From Flavobacterium sp. CBA20B-1 (GTDB taxonomy: Bacteria; Bacteroidota; Bacteroidia; Flavobacteriales; Flavobacteriaceae), in the NCBI RefSeq assembly GCF_028473145.1, contig NZ_CP092370.1, positions 1,798,001 through 1,862,000 on the forward strand: DNA of 64,000 nucleotides, in the 5' to 3' direction. Made by a program: the position numbers and the translations under genes. The notes beneath the pieces are model-generated. The model had not been told where the DNA came from, did no database searches, and worked only from the letters and a program-made list of their open reading frames with translations. Numbering within the stretch: position 1 is the stretch's first letter; every line of letters begins with the position of its first letter. Of the stretch, positions 35,497 to 43,783 are shown one piece after another.

Positions 35497-35525
35497 GAGA
35501 TTCCTCACTTCGTTCTGAATGACAA
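35497..35525. repeat. Partial copy of the TGTCATTCTGAACG palindromic repeat
   Basis: GAGATTCCTCACTTCG then TTCTGAATGACA, the reverse complement of the TGTCATTCTGAACG phrase seen at 25691, lying between trhO and its downstream neighbour. Only one arm is present. Confidence 0.65.
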
Positions 35526-35541
35526 AATTGGTGCTAAAAAC

Positions 35542-36906
35542 TTACAACTTTTTAATAAGATATAGTTTATCAGACAAACGAATGCGGAACGGAACCACAA
35601 AGGTTATTTTGTCACCTGCTTGTGCAACTTTAGCTTCTGTACCATTCACTTTAAAAGCAGTTAAAACCATTCGCTCTTCTCCGGTTGATGGTCCTGAGAT
35701 TAACACCTCATCCCCTACTTTTACTTCATTGTTTGTGATGGTAAATTGTGCTACCGATGCTTTTGTGAAGAAATGTTCGCCTTGACCTACTAAGATTTTT
35801 CGCTCGTGTTTCTTTTTGCGAATTTCGGTTACGGTTGCTACTTTTACAGGAACTACTTCTTCAAAAACATTGCGTTCTTTCTTAAATTTTAAGGCAGGTG
35901 ATTTTCCTTTTTTAAAGATTAAATTACCTTTTTGCTGTCCTTTTCGCAGGCGTTTTTGTTCTTCTACGGGTAATTGTATGATATCTAAACATTCGTTGGA
36001 ACAACAACCGTGCATTGCTTCATGACATTCATCGCACTGAATAAACAGCAAATGACATGCCTCATTGGCACAATTCACGTGGGTGTCGCAAGGTTTGCCG
36101 CATTGATGGCAATTTGCAATGATATCGTTAGTAATACGTTCGCCCAAACGGTGATCAAACACAAAGTTTTTCCCGATAAATTTGCTTTCTAAACCTTCGG
36201 CTTTAACCTGACGTGTGTATTCTATAATTCCGCCTTCTAACTGAAAAACATTTTCGAAACCTTGATGTTTAAAGTAGGCACTGGCTTTTTCGCAACGGAT
36301 GCCGCCGGTACAATACATTAATAATTTTTTATTTTGTTTGTGATCTTGCAGTTGCTCGTTTATAATAGGCAATGATTCGCGAAAGGTATCCACATCGGGT
36401 GTAATGGCTCCTGTAAAATGACCAACTTCGCTTTCGTAATGGTTTCGAAAATCTACCAAAATCACATCTGGATCGTTCAACATTTCATTGAATTCCTTTG
36501 CATTTAAATGGATTCCTTTATTGGTAACATCAAATGTAGCATCATCTAATCCATCGGCAACAATTTTATTGCGCACTTTAACCGTTAGTTTTAGAAACGA
36601 TAAATCGTCTTGCTCTACAGCCACATTCAACCGTATTCCTTTCATAAAATCATACGCTTCCAAAGTTTCTCTGAACGCTTCCAAATTTTCTGCTGGAACG
36701 CTCATTTGCGCATTAATCCCTTCATGTGCCACATACGTTCTGCCCAAAGCATCTAATTTTGACCATGCCAAAAATAATTCGTTTCTAAATTGTTGGGGAT
36801 CTTGGATTTTTGCGTATTGATAAAAAGAAAGTGTGATACGGTTTTGTCCCGCTTCTTCGATTAATTGTGCGCGCTGTTCGGCGCTTAAGGTGTTATACAG
36901 TTGCAT
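35542..36906 (-). CDS. trhO: tRNA uridine(34) hydroxylase TrhO (rhodanese-domain protein)
   Basis: 454 residues. N-terminal YceA-type domain (LSFYQYAKIQDPQQFRNELF), central rhodanese domain with active-site loop CTGGIRCEKASAYF, and a Cys-rich segment (CHQCGKPCDTHVNCANEACH with CDECHEAMHGCC) that should bind zinc. TrhO hydroxylates U34 of certain tRNAs. The protein is about 100 residues longer than E. coli TrhO; the extra C-terminus (from about residue 330) is Lys-rich and then a beta-barrel-like domain (GDEVLISGPSTGEERMV) that resembles a translation-factor-like fold. Long forms occur in Bacteroidota. Confidence 0.9.
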   Translation of the reverse strand: MQLYNTLSAEQRAQLIEEAGQNRITLSFYQYAKIQDPQQFRNELFLAWSKLDALGRTYVAHEGINAQMSVPAENLEAFRETLEAYDFMKGIRLNVAVEQDDLSFLKLTVKVRNKIVADGLDDATFDVTNKGIHLNAKEFNEMLNDPDVILVDFRNHYESEVGHFTGAITPDVDTFRESLPIINEQLQDHKQNKKLLMYCTGGIRCEKASAYFKHQGFENVFQLEGGIIEYTRQVKAEGLESKFIGKNFVFDHRLGERITNDIIANCHQCGKPCDTHVNCANEACHLLFIQCDECHEAMHGCCSNECLDIIQLPVEEQKRLRKGQQKGNLIFKKGKSPALKFKKERNVFEEVVPVKVATVTEIRKKKHERKILVGQGEHFFTKASVAQFTITNNEVKVGDEVLISGPSTGEERMVLTAFKVNGTEAKVAQAGDKITFVVPFRIRLSDKLYLIKKL

Positions 36907-37031
36907 GCTATAAACATTTAAGTGATAAAATTGAATAAAAAAAACCAGACTCTAAATGGAAGAATCCGGTTGCAAAGTTATGATTAATATTTTTAAACTT
37001 CAAATGACGAAAATCATAGAATTTTAAAGTT

Positions 37032-37487
37032 TTAGTATTGATACATGATGTTTGTGTTCCAACCATCTAGAGTTATTTGAACGGTATTTTGACCAGCCAT
37101 TTGAAAGGGAGTTAAGTCAAAAGAATGTGTTTTTTGAAAAACTGCTTGGCAGGCTTCGTTATTAATTAATTCTACTTTTGCATGAAATAAAGGTGGGTAA
37201 ACATTGGTAGTACTTGCTACACCAATTAAATTCATATCCCAATTATTAGGATCACAACCGCTTGAAGAAACGATAATTTCTAAACAATCACCGTTTAAAA
37301 CTACATTGGTAATGCTGTAATTTGTGGTTGAAACATTTGTGAATTGTGTAGGGTCTAAGATTGCATTTTTATCGCAATTTGATGTAATTGGTGTTGTAAC
37401 TGCATCATCTAAATACCGACAAGAAACAAATGAACATGCTGTGAAAAACACTACGACCAATTGATACAAAAAAGTATATTTCTTCAT
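37032..37487 (-). CDS. Lipoprotein of unknown function
   Basis: 151 residues with a lipoprotein-like signal (YTFLYQLVVVFFTACSFVSC) whose Cys lies at about residue 22-23. The mature part is beta-rich, includes several Cys (CDKNAILDPTQF, GDCLEIIVSSSGCD) and ends VQITLDGWNTNIMYQY. The family is not recognised; similar small secreted proteins are common in flavobacteria. It lies in the same direction as the two L,D-transpeptidase genes, with about 40 bp between. Confidence 0.65.
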   Translation of the reverse strand: MKKYTFLYQLVVVFFTACSFVSCRYLDDAVTTPITSNCDKNAILDPTQFTNVSTTNYSITNVVLNGDCLEIIVSSSGCDPNNWDMNLIGVASTTNVYPPLFHAKVELINNEACQAVFQKTHSFDLTPFQMAGQNTVQITLDGWNTNIMYQY

Positions 37488-37528
37488 AATTTACTTATTT
37501 ACAATGTTATAAGTGTAAATATAATAAA

Positions 37529-38590
37529 TTATTTCATACTATCTTTCACAATTTTCAAACTATCTTCCTTAGGTTTGTTGTTTAATTTTGCTTCGTTATA
37601 GGCTTCTCGAATAGTTTGCTGATTAAAAATTTCGGACAAATAAGGTTCAATAATGGCTTCTAACTCACTTTTCGAAAGGGTTGTTATCGATGGATTCTCC
37701 ACTAATTGGTGCCAAATACCTTTCACGCCAAACTTGTAATCGCCATAAACAATTACTGGTGTTCCTTTTACCTTTACTGTGTTTCGATCTTCTGTTAACA
37801 CCCATTGGTCTGCCCAATTGTATAACCATTGTGCATCGGCATCTAACAATCGCAAACACGAATGCGAAGCGGGATATCCAGGCAAAGCATATTGATGCCA
37901 GCCCACACCGCCGTGGTTGCTGATGTTGAAGTTCCAATTTAAAATCCATTCATCATCAACAGTACTTGTAACTTTACGTCCTTTCCAGTTGGTAAAAAAC
38001 AACCCTCTAGGTGTTTGCGATGCTTTCTTACCCATGTTGGTTGGTCCCCATTTCACCAAATTTCCATTTTCATACACACCATAGGCTTGAATGGGGTACG
38101 AAAAAATGATTATTTTAGGAACTTCAGTTATATTGCTTAATTTGCGCGGAAAAGGGCTGTAATCTATAAACGCTGTTTTAAACTCGTTGGGCACAATAAG
38201 TGTGTCGCGGGTTTTGATATGATCCGTATCGATACGATTCAGCGCAGCAATGGTGTATTGCTGTTCTTTCGTAAAAGTATTGTAAAAAAGTTTTCGCAGT
38301 GAATCGCTTGGCTTAATGGGCCAATAACTATAAGCATCGCCCTTAAAAACACTGAATTTATTAGATTTTTTACTTTCCTCTATTGCTGCTTTTTTTACGG
38401 CTGCAATGGAATCTTTTTTAACCATTTCAATGGAATCATTCCTTTTTATGGCTATCGAATCAATTTGATTTTCCATAGAACGATCAACCGTAGTGGTGTC
38501 TTCTTCAAACTCTACCGTATCGGTTTCAACTTCTTTTTTACAACTTGCCAAAAACAACGTTAGCGACAATACAACAATAATTTTTTTCAT
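37529..38590 (-). CDS. L,D-transpeptidase (YkuD), lipoprotein, copy 1
   Basis: 353 residues with lipoprotein signal (MKKIIVVLSLTLFLASCKK). After a Lys/Glu-rich, possibly coiled stalk (residues 25-75) comes the catalytic domain. The conserved His of HGGVGWHQYALPGYPASH and the catalytic Cys in SHSCLRLLDAD match the YkuD active site, with Ser replacing the usual Gly in the SHGC motif. It should cross-link peptidoglycan 3-3 or attach proteins. The neighbour 38660-39541 is a close paralog with the same SHSC motif, a tandem duplication. Anchored in the periplasm. Confidence 0.9.
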   Translation of the reverse strand: MKKIIVVLSLTLFLASCKKEVETDTVEFEEDTTTVDRSMENQIDSIAIKRNDSIEMVKKDSIAAVKKAAIEESKKSNKFSVFKGDAYSYWPIKPSDSLRKLFYNTFTKEQQYTIAALNRIDTDHIKTRDTLIVPNEFKTAFIDYSPFPRKLSNITEVPKIIIFSYPIQAYGVYENGNLVKWGPTNMGKKASQTPRGLFFTNWKGRKVTSTVDDEWILNWNFNISNHGGVGWHQYALPGYPASHSCLRLLDADAQWLYNWADQWVLTEDRNTVKVKGTPVIVYGDYKFGVKGIWHQLVENPSITTLSKSELEAIIEPYLSEIFNQQTIREAYNEAKLNNKPKEDSLKIVKDSMK

Positions 38591-38659
38591 TCCAAATTTT
38601 TTACGAAAATAATAAAAAAACCGTTTGTTAAAATAATTGGTTAATGAATTCGGAATAAA

Positions 38660-39541
38660 TTATTTAGCATTCGTTACAGCAGCCCTATTTTTCTGTTCTT
38701 TTAGGATATTGGTTTGATGTTTTTTCACAATTTCGTTCAACGTTTCGGCAGAAATATCATTGGCATGACTGTTTTTTGCTAAATCTAACCAAGGTTTTCT
38801 TCCCTTAAAATCATAGCTTCCATAAATAATTACAGGTGTACCTTTTGCCTTTACTGTTTCTTTATCAGCCAAAATCCATTCGTCTGCCCAATCATACATC
38901 CATTTCGCATCGGCTTCTAACAAGCGCAAACAAGAGTGCGATGCCGGATAACCGGGCATAGAATATTGATGCCAGCCAATTCCTTCTTCGTTTTCAATAT
39001 TAAAGTTCCAGCGTAAAACCCATTCGTCATCAAACGTGCTGATCACTTCTTCACCTTTCCAATTACAGAAATACAAACCTGTGGGCGTTGCATGCTCTTT
39101 AGACCCCATACTTGATGGTCCCCATTTTACCAGTTCGCCATTTTCGTACAAACCATACGCTTGAATGGGATAGGAAAATATGGCTAATTTAGATATTTTT
39201 TTTGCACTGTTTAATATATAAGGAAAAGGAGCATATGCCAAAAAATCATCATCAAACTGATCGGGAATCAGCAAGGTGTCAACCGTAGCAAAAGTGCTTT
39301 TATCAACTCGGTTCAGCGCCACAATAGTTGTAAGCTGTTCGGAAGTAAATTTTTCTTTGAAAACTTTGCGAACCGAATCGCTACTTTTCAGCACCCAATT
39401 TGTATAGGTATATGATTGGGCTTTTTCATACTTTCGTTCTAATTTTTTTTCAGACGACATTTTTTGTCGTGATTCAGTTGTATCTTTGCAACTGTAAAAC
39501 GCGATGGAACACAATCCCATCATTAAAATTAAATTTCTCAT
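38660..39541 (-). CDS. L,D-transpeptidase (YkuD), lipoprotein, copy 2
   Basis: 293 residues; lipoprotein signal MRNLILMMGLCSIAFYSCKD. The catalytic domain is very similar to the downstream copy: IGWHQYSMPGYPASHSCLRL contains the catalytic Cys, and WADEWILADKETVKAKGTPV matches its counterpart. It lacks the long charged stalk of copy 1 (37529-38590), so the duplicates differ in reach from the membrane. It is divergent from recA. Function is as for copy 1: 3-3 cross-linking or related cell-wall maturation is expected. Confidence 0.9.
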   Translation of the reverse strand: MRNLILMMGLCSIAFYSCKDTTESRQKMSSEKKLERKYEKAQSYTYTNWVLKSSDSVRKVFKEKFTSEQLTTIVALNRVDKSTFATVDTLLIPDQFDDDFLAYAPFPYILNSAKKISKLAIFSYPIQAYGLYENGELVKWGPSSMGSKEHATPTGLYFCNWKGEEVISTFDDEWVLRWNFNIENEEGIGWHQYSMPGYPASHSCLRLLEADAKWMYDWADEWILADKETVKAKGTPVIIYGSYDFKGRKPWLDLAKNSHANDISAETLNEIVKKHQTNILKEQKNRAAVTNAK

Positions 39542-39643
39542 AGCAATATGTTGTTTTGATAAATTAAGGTACGAAAGGTTTTTGGTTCATCAAAATATTT
39601 ATTGCGTTTTAAAAAAGATTTATATTTAATTATTCAATAAAAA

Positions 39644-39659
39644 AAGGTATTTTTACCTT
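39644..39659. promoter_or_regulatory. Perfect palindrome over the recA promoter, candidate SOS operator
   Basis: AAGGTA-TTTT-TACCTT, a 6-4-6 perfect inverted repeat, ending 16 bp before the recA ATG. Its right arm is part of a -7-like box TACCTTAG (39654-39661). Binding there would block RNA polymerase. Confidence 0.4.
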
Positions 39660-39675
39660 AGAAAAGAAATAAATT

Positions 39676-40683
39676 ATGAGTGCAGATAAAGAAGCAAAAT
39701 TAAAGGCTTTACAATTAACATTAGATAAATTAGACAAAACATACGGCAAGGGCACCGTAATGAAATTGGGCGATAGTGCAGTGGAAGAGGTAGATGCTAT
39801 TCCATCGGGTTCATTAGGGTTAGATTTGGCTTTGGGAGTAATGGGGTATCCGCGTGGAAGGATTATTGAAATCTACGGTCCTGAATCGTCTGGTAAAACC
39901 ACTTTAACATTACATGCCATTGCAGAAGCACAAAAAGCTGGTGGAATTGCCGCTTTTATTGATGCTGAACATGCTTTTGATCGTTTTTATGCGCAGAAAT
40001 TGGGGGTAGATATTGATAATTTGATTATTTCACAACCCGACAATGGGGAACAAGCGCTAGAAATTGCCGAAAACTTGATTCGTTCAGGTGCAATTGATTT
40101 AGTAGTTATTGACTCGGTTGCTGCATTGACACCAAAAAGCGAAATTGAAGGCGAAATGGGCGATTCTAAAATGGGACTACACGCACGTTTAATGTCGCAA
40201 GCCTTGCGAAAGTTAACCGCTACTATTTCAAAAACAAATTGTACGGTATTTTTTATTAACCAGTTGCGTGAAAAAATTGGGGTGATGTTTGGAAACCCAG
40301 AAACCACCACAGGTGGTAATGCTTTGAAGTTCTACGCATCGGTTCGTTTAGATATTCGCAAATCAACCCAAATTAAAGACGGCGACAACGTAATGGGGAA
40401 CCGTACAAAGGTTAAAATCATTAAAAACAAAGTGGCACCACCGTTCCGCACCGCTGAATTTGACATTATGTATGGCGAAGGAATATCAAAAACAGGTGAA
40501 ATTTTAGATTTAGCTGTTGATTTTGAAATCGTTAAAAAGTCAGGATCATGGTTTAGCTATGGCGATACCAAATTAGGTCAGGGTCGCGATGCGGTGAAAG
40601 GTCTCATTAAAGATAACCCGGAACTTCAGGAAGAATTAGAAGAGCGTATTAAACAACACATTAAAGAACAGCAAAATGCTTAA
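39676..40683 (+). CDS. recA: Recombinase RecA
   Basis: Central protein of homologous recombination and SOS induction, 335 residues. Walker [11 protein letters not shown], Walker B region [10 protein letters not shown], the DNA-binding loop stretch [20 protein letters not shown] and the C-terminal region ending in [14 protein letters not shown] are all normal. There is no intein. The gene is monocistronic, divergent from an L,D-transpeptidase and ended by a strong hairpin. Confidence 0.99.
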   Translation: MSADKEAKLKALQLTLDKLDKTYGKGTVMKLGDSAVEEVDAIPSGSLGLDLALGVMGYPRGRIIEIYGPESSGKTTLTLHAIAEAQKAGGIAAFIDAEHAFDRFYAQKLGVDIDNLIISQPDNGEQALEIAENLIRSGAIDLVVIDSVAALTPKSEIEGEMGDSKMGLHARLMSQALRKLTATISKTNCTVFFINQLREKIGVMFGNPETTTGGNALKFYASVRLDIRKSTQIKDGDNVMGNRTKVKIIKNKVAPPFRTAEFDIMYGEGISKTGEILDLAVDFEIVKKSGSWFSYGDTKLGQGRDAVKGLIKDNPELQEELEERIKQHIKEQQNA

Positions 40684-40692
40684 AACAAAAAT

Positions 40693-40718
40693 CTCCCTTT
40701 CAGTTGAAAGGGAGGTTT
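40693..40718 (+). terminator. Terminator of recA
   Basis: 10-bp stem CTCCCTTTCA / TGAAAGGGAG followed by a T-run. Confidence 0.88.
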
Positions 40719-40719
40719 T

Positions 40720-41274
40720 TTATTTGTAATCGTTTGGTTTCACAACATATTCGTCAACAAAAGCACCATTTTTATCTTTGTAATAATACCTAAGGGTTAC
40801 TTCCATTTTTCTTTGAGGCTCCATAGAAGGATTTGTTTTGATGTTTTCTAAAATACCCGGATATACATATTTTCGGAATGTATCTATTTGAATTTCCGAT
40901 TTTTCAAGATTAATCAACTTGTAATTGTATTGAAAAATCTTTCCAGGTGCTGCCATTGTATTTTCTAAAACAGTTTCTTCATCTACTTGTACCGGACACA
41001 TTTTATTAATTTCATCTGCAACAAGTTTCATCTCCTTATCTACAGAACTATCGTTATTAAAAAGATATTGAACCAGGAAATACATCGCGAAAAAACCTAC
41101 AACAGAACCTATTACAACAAGCAAATTCGATTTTCTCTTAATTACTTTCTTATCGGTTTTAGCGTGTACTACTTCTTCTAAAGGAGTCTGCTTCGGCAAA
41201 GAATGCCCGCAACTTTTACAAAATTTAGCATCTAAATTATTCTCCGTGTTACAATTGGTACAAATATTACTCAT
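40720..41274 (-). CDS. Zinc-ribbon membrane protein of unknown function
   Basis: 184 residues. An N-terminal zinc ribbon (CTNCNTENNLDAKFCKSCGH, four Cys), a basic linker, one membrane helix at about residues 50-70 (LLVVIGSVVGFFAMYFLVQY) and a periplasmic domain of about 110 residues (MCPVQVDEETVLENTMAAPG, later VTLRYYYKDKNGAFVDEYVV). Similar modular proteins are frequent in bacteria, but the function is unknown. It is convergent with recA and divergent from the thiamine operon. Confidence 0.75.
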   Translation of the reverse strand: MSNICTNCNTENNLDAKFCKSCGHSLPKQTPLEEVVHAKTDKKVIKRKSNLLVVIGSVVGFFAMYFLVQYLFNNDSSVDKEMKLVADEINKMCPVQVDEETVLENTMAAPGKIFQYNYKLINLEKSEIQIDTFRKYVYPGILENIKTNPSMEPQRKMEVTLRYYYKDKNGAFVDEYVVKPNDYK

Positions 41275-41353
41275 GTTTTTTTTTTTGCAAAAGTATTTAA
41301 TATATATGTAAAATCCTTTCGCAATCCAGAAAAAATCATCAATTTTGAAAATG

Positions 41354-41439
41354 CAATGGGGTGCCGATTACGATTGGCTGAGATGATACCCATGAACTTT
41401 GTTCTGCACCTGATCCGGATAATGCCGGCGTAGGGATTG
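41354..41439 (+). promoter_or_regulatory. TPP (thiamine pyrophosphate) riboswitch aptamer
   Basis: Clear THI-box: GGGGTGC near the start, the invariant GGCTGAGATGATACCC, then CACCTGATCCGGATAATGCC and GGCGTAGGGA. P1 pairs CAAT (41354-41357) with ATTG (41436-41439). All conserved TPP-binding nucleotides appear intact. It lies 34 nt before the PnuC gene and 80 nt after the start of the divergent gene. Confidence 0.97.
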
Positions 41440-41478
41440 TAACTTTATCATCTCATCATTTAATTTATTTATATGATG
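41440..41478 (+). promoter_or_regulatory. Expression platform of the TPP riboswitch
   Basis: TATCATCTCA (41446-41455) is the exact reverse complement of TGAGATGATA (41379-41388) in the aptamer core. The overlapping CATCAT (41454-41459) is the exact reverse complement of ATGATG (41473-41478), the start codon and next codon of pnuC. No terminator is visible, which favours translational control. Confidence 0.6.
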
Positions 41479-42063
41479 CAGGAAATTTTATCAAAAACCT
41501 CTTGGTTAGAATGGCTGGGTGTTTTTTTTGCAGTAGTGCAAGTGTTGTTGGCACAAAGAAACAACATTCACAATTATCTTTTTGGAATTGCCGGGATTAT
41601 TTTGGCGATGTTTGTTAAGTTCAATGCCAAACTTTATGCTGAGTTTACACTCGATTTTTACTATTTGGTAATGAGCGTTTACGGTTGGCTGTTCTGGAAA
41701 TTTGGCAAACAACAAACTGAAACGCCCATTTCGTTTACCACAACTACAGAGAAATACAAAGCAACAGGCATTGTGGTTGCTGCATTTTTAATTTTTTATG
41801 TCTTTTTAACCAATTACACTGACAGCGATGTGCCGCTTTGGGATTCTCTTGTTACTGCTTTTGCCTGGGCGGGTATGTGGCTTATGGCGAAACGCAAAAT
41901 AGAAAACTGGGTGTTGCTAAACATTAGTAATTTTCTTGCCGTGCCGCTTTTAATTCATAAAGAACTTTATTTGTACGCTGCCTTAACCGCCTTTTTGTTT
42001 GTGGTTGCTATTTTTGGATACATTAACTGGTACAAAATTTTAAAGCAGCAAAAACATGTATAA
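41473..42063 (+). CDS. PnuC family transporter, probable thiamine uptake (PnuT-like)
   Basis: 196 residues with about six or seven membrane helices; PnuC-type features include WLEWLGVFFAVVQVLLAQRN near the N-terminus and LYAEFTLDFYYLVMSVYGWLF. PnuC proteins import nicotinamide riboside, but TPP-riboswitch-controlled members (PnuT) carry thiamine. The riboswitch directly upstream therefore supports thiamine or a thiamine precursor as substrate. The stop overlaps the start of the flavoprotein gene by 8 nt, so both are translated under the same control. The usual flavobacterial partners (TonB receptor, thiamine kinase) are not in the window. Confidence 0.88.
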   Translation: MMQEILSKTSWLEWLGVFFAVVQVLLAQRNNIHNYLFGIAGIILAMFVKFNAKLYAEFTLDFYYLVMSVYGWLFWKFGKQQTETPISFTTTTEKYKATGIVVAAFLIFYVFLTNYTDSDVPLWDSLVTAFAWAGMWLMAKRKIENWVLLNISNFLAVPLLIHKELYLYAALTAFLFVVAIFGYINWYKILKQQKHV

Positions 42064-43063
42064 TTCCGAAATTCAAGAAAAACTATTGGGAGCCAAAGAA
42101 ATTCCTGCTGATGTGATGGAGCACATTTATAACGAACGTTGGCTGCAAATTTGGGTTCCTAAAATGTATGGCGGTTTGGGTTTGAACTTTACCAACGGAT
42201 TAAAACTTTTAAAATCATTGGCTTTAATCGATGGAAGTCTGGGTTGGATGATTACATTGTGTGCAGGTGCCAATTATTTTTCGCGCAACCTGAAACCGGA
42301 AATTGTGAAAGAACTTTTTAAAGATAATTTTACCTGCTTTGGCGGAAGCGGAGCTATAGGCGGAACTGCCGAAAAACTAAACGATTTTTATTTGATTAAT
42401 GGCAGATGGACGTTTGCGACCGGCGCACCACATTTGAGTCATTTTACATTGAACGCTGTGGTTACCGAAAACGATCAGCCTGTTTTAGATGAAAGTGGTA
42501 AAGAGTTGATTCGATCTTTTATTATTCCAAATGATCAGGCAACAATTATTGCCGATTGGAACGCTATGGGAATGCAGGCGACCGGAACTTTTTCGTTCAC
42601 GGTTGATAACGTTTTGGTTGATGTTCATCACAGTTTTATTTACAACGAATTTTATACCGATGCCGTTTTAGATCGCATTCCGTTTCGCATTTTTGCCGAT
42701 TTAACTTTGTTGGTAAATTATCTGGGAATGGCAACACATTTTTTAGACGAAGCAGAAAAAATAAGACCGCAGTTAGATTTATCGTTTTTTAGAAATGACC
42801 TTTCTACAGAAGAAAATCAAACGTATTTCTTTGCCGATAAAATTGAAACACTTTTAGAAAACCAGCAGGAAATAACAGCCGAGGTTCAAACCGAAATTCA
42901 TCAGTTTGCTGAAAGATTGGTCGCTAATCTATCGCACAAAATTTTAGATTTGTATTTCCAGTTAGGCATCAAAGCATCGCACATCAATGAACCAATTCAT
43001 CAAATATTTCGCGATTATTTTACCGCTACCCAACATGCAAATTTTAGAAGATTGTGTTCTTAA
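42056..43063 (+). CDS. Acyl-CoA dehydrogenase-fold flavoprotein under thiamine control
   Basis: 335 residues with the acyl-CoA dehydrogenase / group D flavin monooxygenase fold. IWVPKMYGGLGL and the DGSLGWMITLCAG segment form the N-terminal helical domain; NGRWTFATGAPHLSHFTLNA and GMQATGTFSFTVDNVLV form the middle beta domain that contacts flavin. The C-terminal helices (from about 225) are shorter than in usual family members (about 380 residues), and I do not see the usual catalytic Glu. Coupling to a thiamine-regulated transporter suggests it modifies thiamine or a derivative, but this is inference. Confidence 0.75.
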   Translation: MYNSEIQEKLLGAKEIPADVMEHIYNERWLQIWVPKMYGGLGLNFTNGLKLLKSLALIDGSLGWMITLCAGANYFSRNLKPEIVKELFKDNFTCFGGSGAIGGTAEKLNDFYLINGRWTFATGAPHLSHFTLNAVVTENDQPVLDESGKELIRSFIIPNDQATIIADWNAMGMQATGTFSFTVDNVLVDVHHSFIYNEFYTDAVLDRIPFRIFADLTLLVNYLGMATHFLDEAEKIRPQLDLSFFRNDLSTEENQTYFFADKIETLLENQQEITAEVQTEIHQFAERLVANLSHKILDLYFQLGIKASHINEPIHQIFRDYFTATQHANFRRLCS

Positions 43064-43190
43064 TTATATTGCTACTGACTGGATTTGTATTACAAACGTA
43101 AAATAAAATTTATTATTTTTTTATAATAGTATTACTTTTTAACAAAAAAATATTATTTTTATAAATATTAATTATTTAAATATTTTCAAA

Positions 43191-43775
43191 ATGAAAAGAA
43201 GAATTTATTATTATTAAGTTCGGTAGGACTTTTAATATTTTTATCAATTTTTGCAGTTTCTTGTGAGAAAGACGAAGTTACAACTGAAGATTCTGTTGTT
43301 AATGAGACCAATCTACAATCTAAATCTTTTGCAGAGATAGATCTATGATATTGCTTTTAACAATGTAATTGGATTTACTGATGCAGATACTAATGAATTT
43401 CATCAGCTGACACCAAATCAATTAGTTAATTATTGGCGCACTGCTCTTGACATTGAAGCTGCAATGGAATTTACAGATTTTACAATTGAAGAAACAGATT
43501 CTCATGCGTTCTTTCTACGAACAATTAGTACAAATAGGGAACAAAATATTAAAATCAATTTAACTTACAAAGGTGGTGGAATATTTGAAATTGGAGGAAA
43601 AACTTGCTCATGTAAAAGTAAAGCTTGTGCTTCATCACCAGGTTGTCAATCTATGGCTAATGATGATGGTTCAAACTGTTATTGTTCTAGTTGTTCACTT
43701 CCTTTCGGTGCTACTGGCGATTGTAAAAAAAACTCTTCAACAACTTCTGAATACACCTTTAATCAATTTTTATAA
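43191..43775 (+). pseudogene. Frameshifted Cys-rich lipoprotein gene
   Basis: A coding sequence in two frames. The ATG at 43191 stops after 8 codons; one more A near 43197 would restore a lipoprotein signal (NLLLLSSVGLLIFLSIFAVS then Cys-Glu-Lys) that continues in another frame to a stop near 43348. A second shift there joins it to YDIAFNNVIGFTDADTNEFH and the open frame ending at 43775. The last 60 residues are Cys-rich (CSCKSKACASSPGCQSMA, CYCSSCSLPFG). Either a real pseudogene or an assembly with two indels; the longest intact part starts at 43464 (103 residues). Function unknown. Confidence 0.6.
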
Positions 43776-43783
43776 TTAATTGC

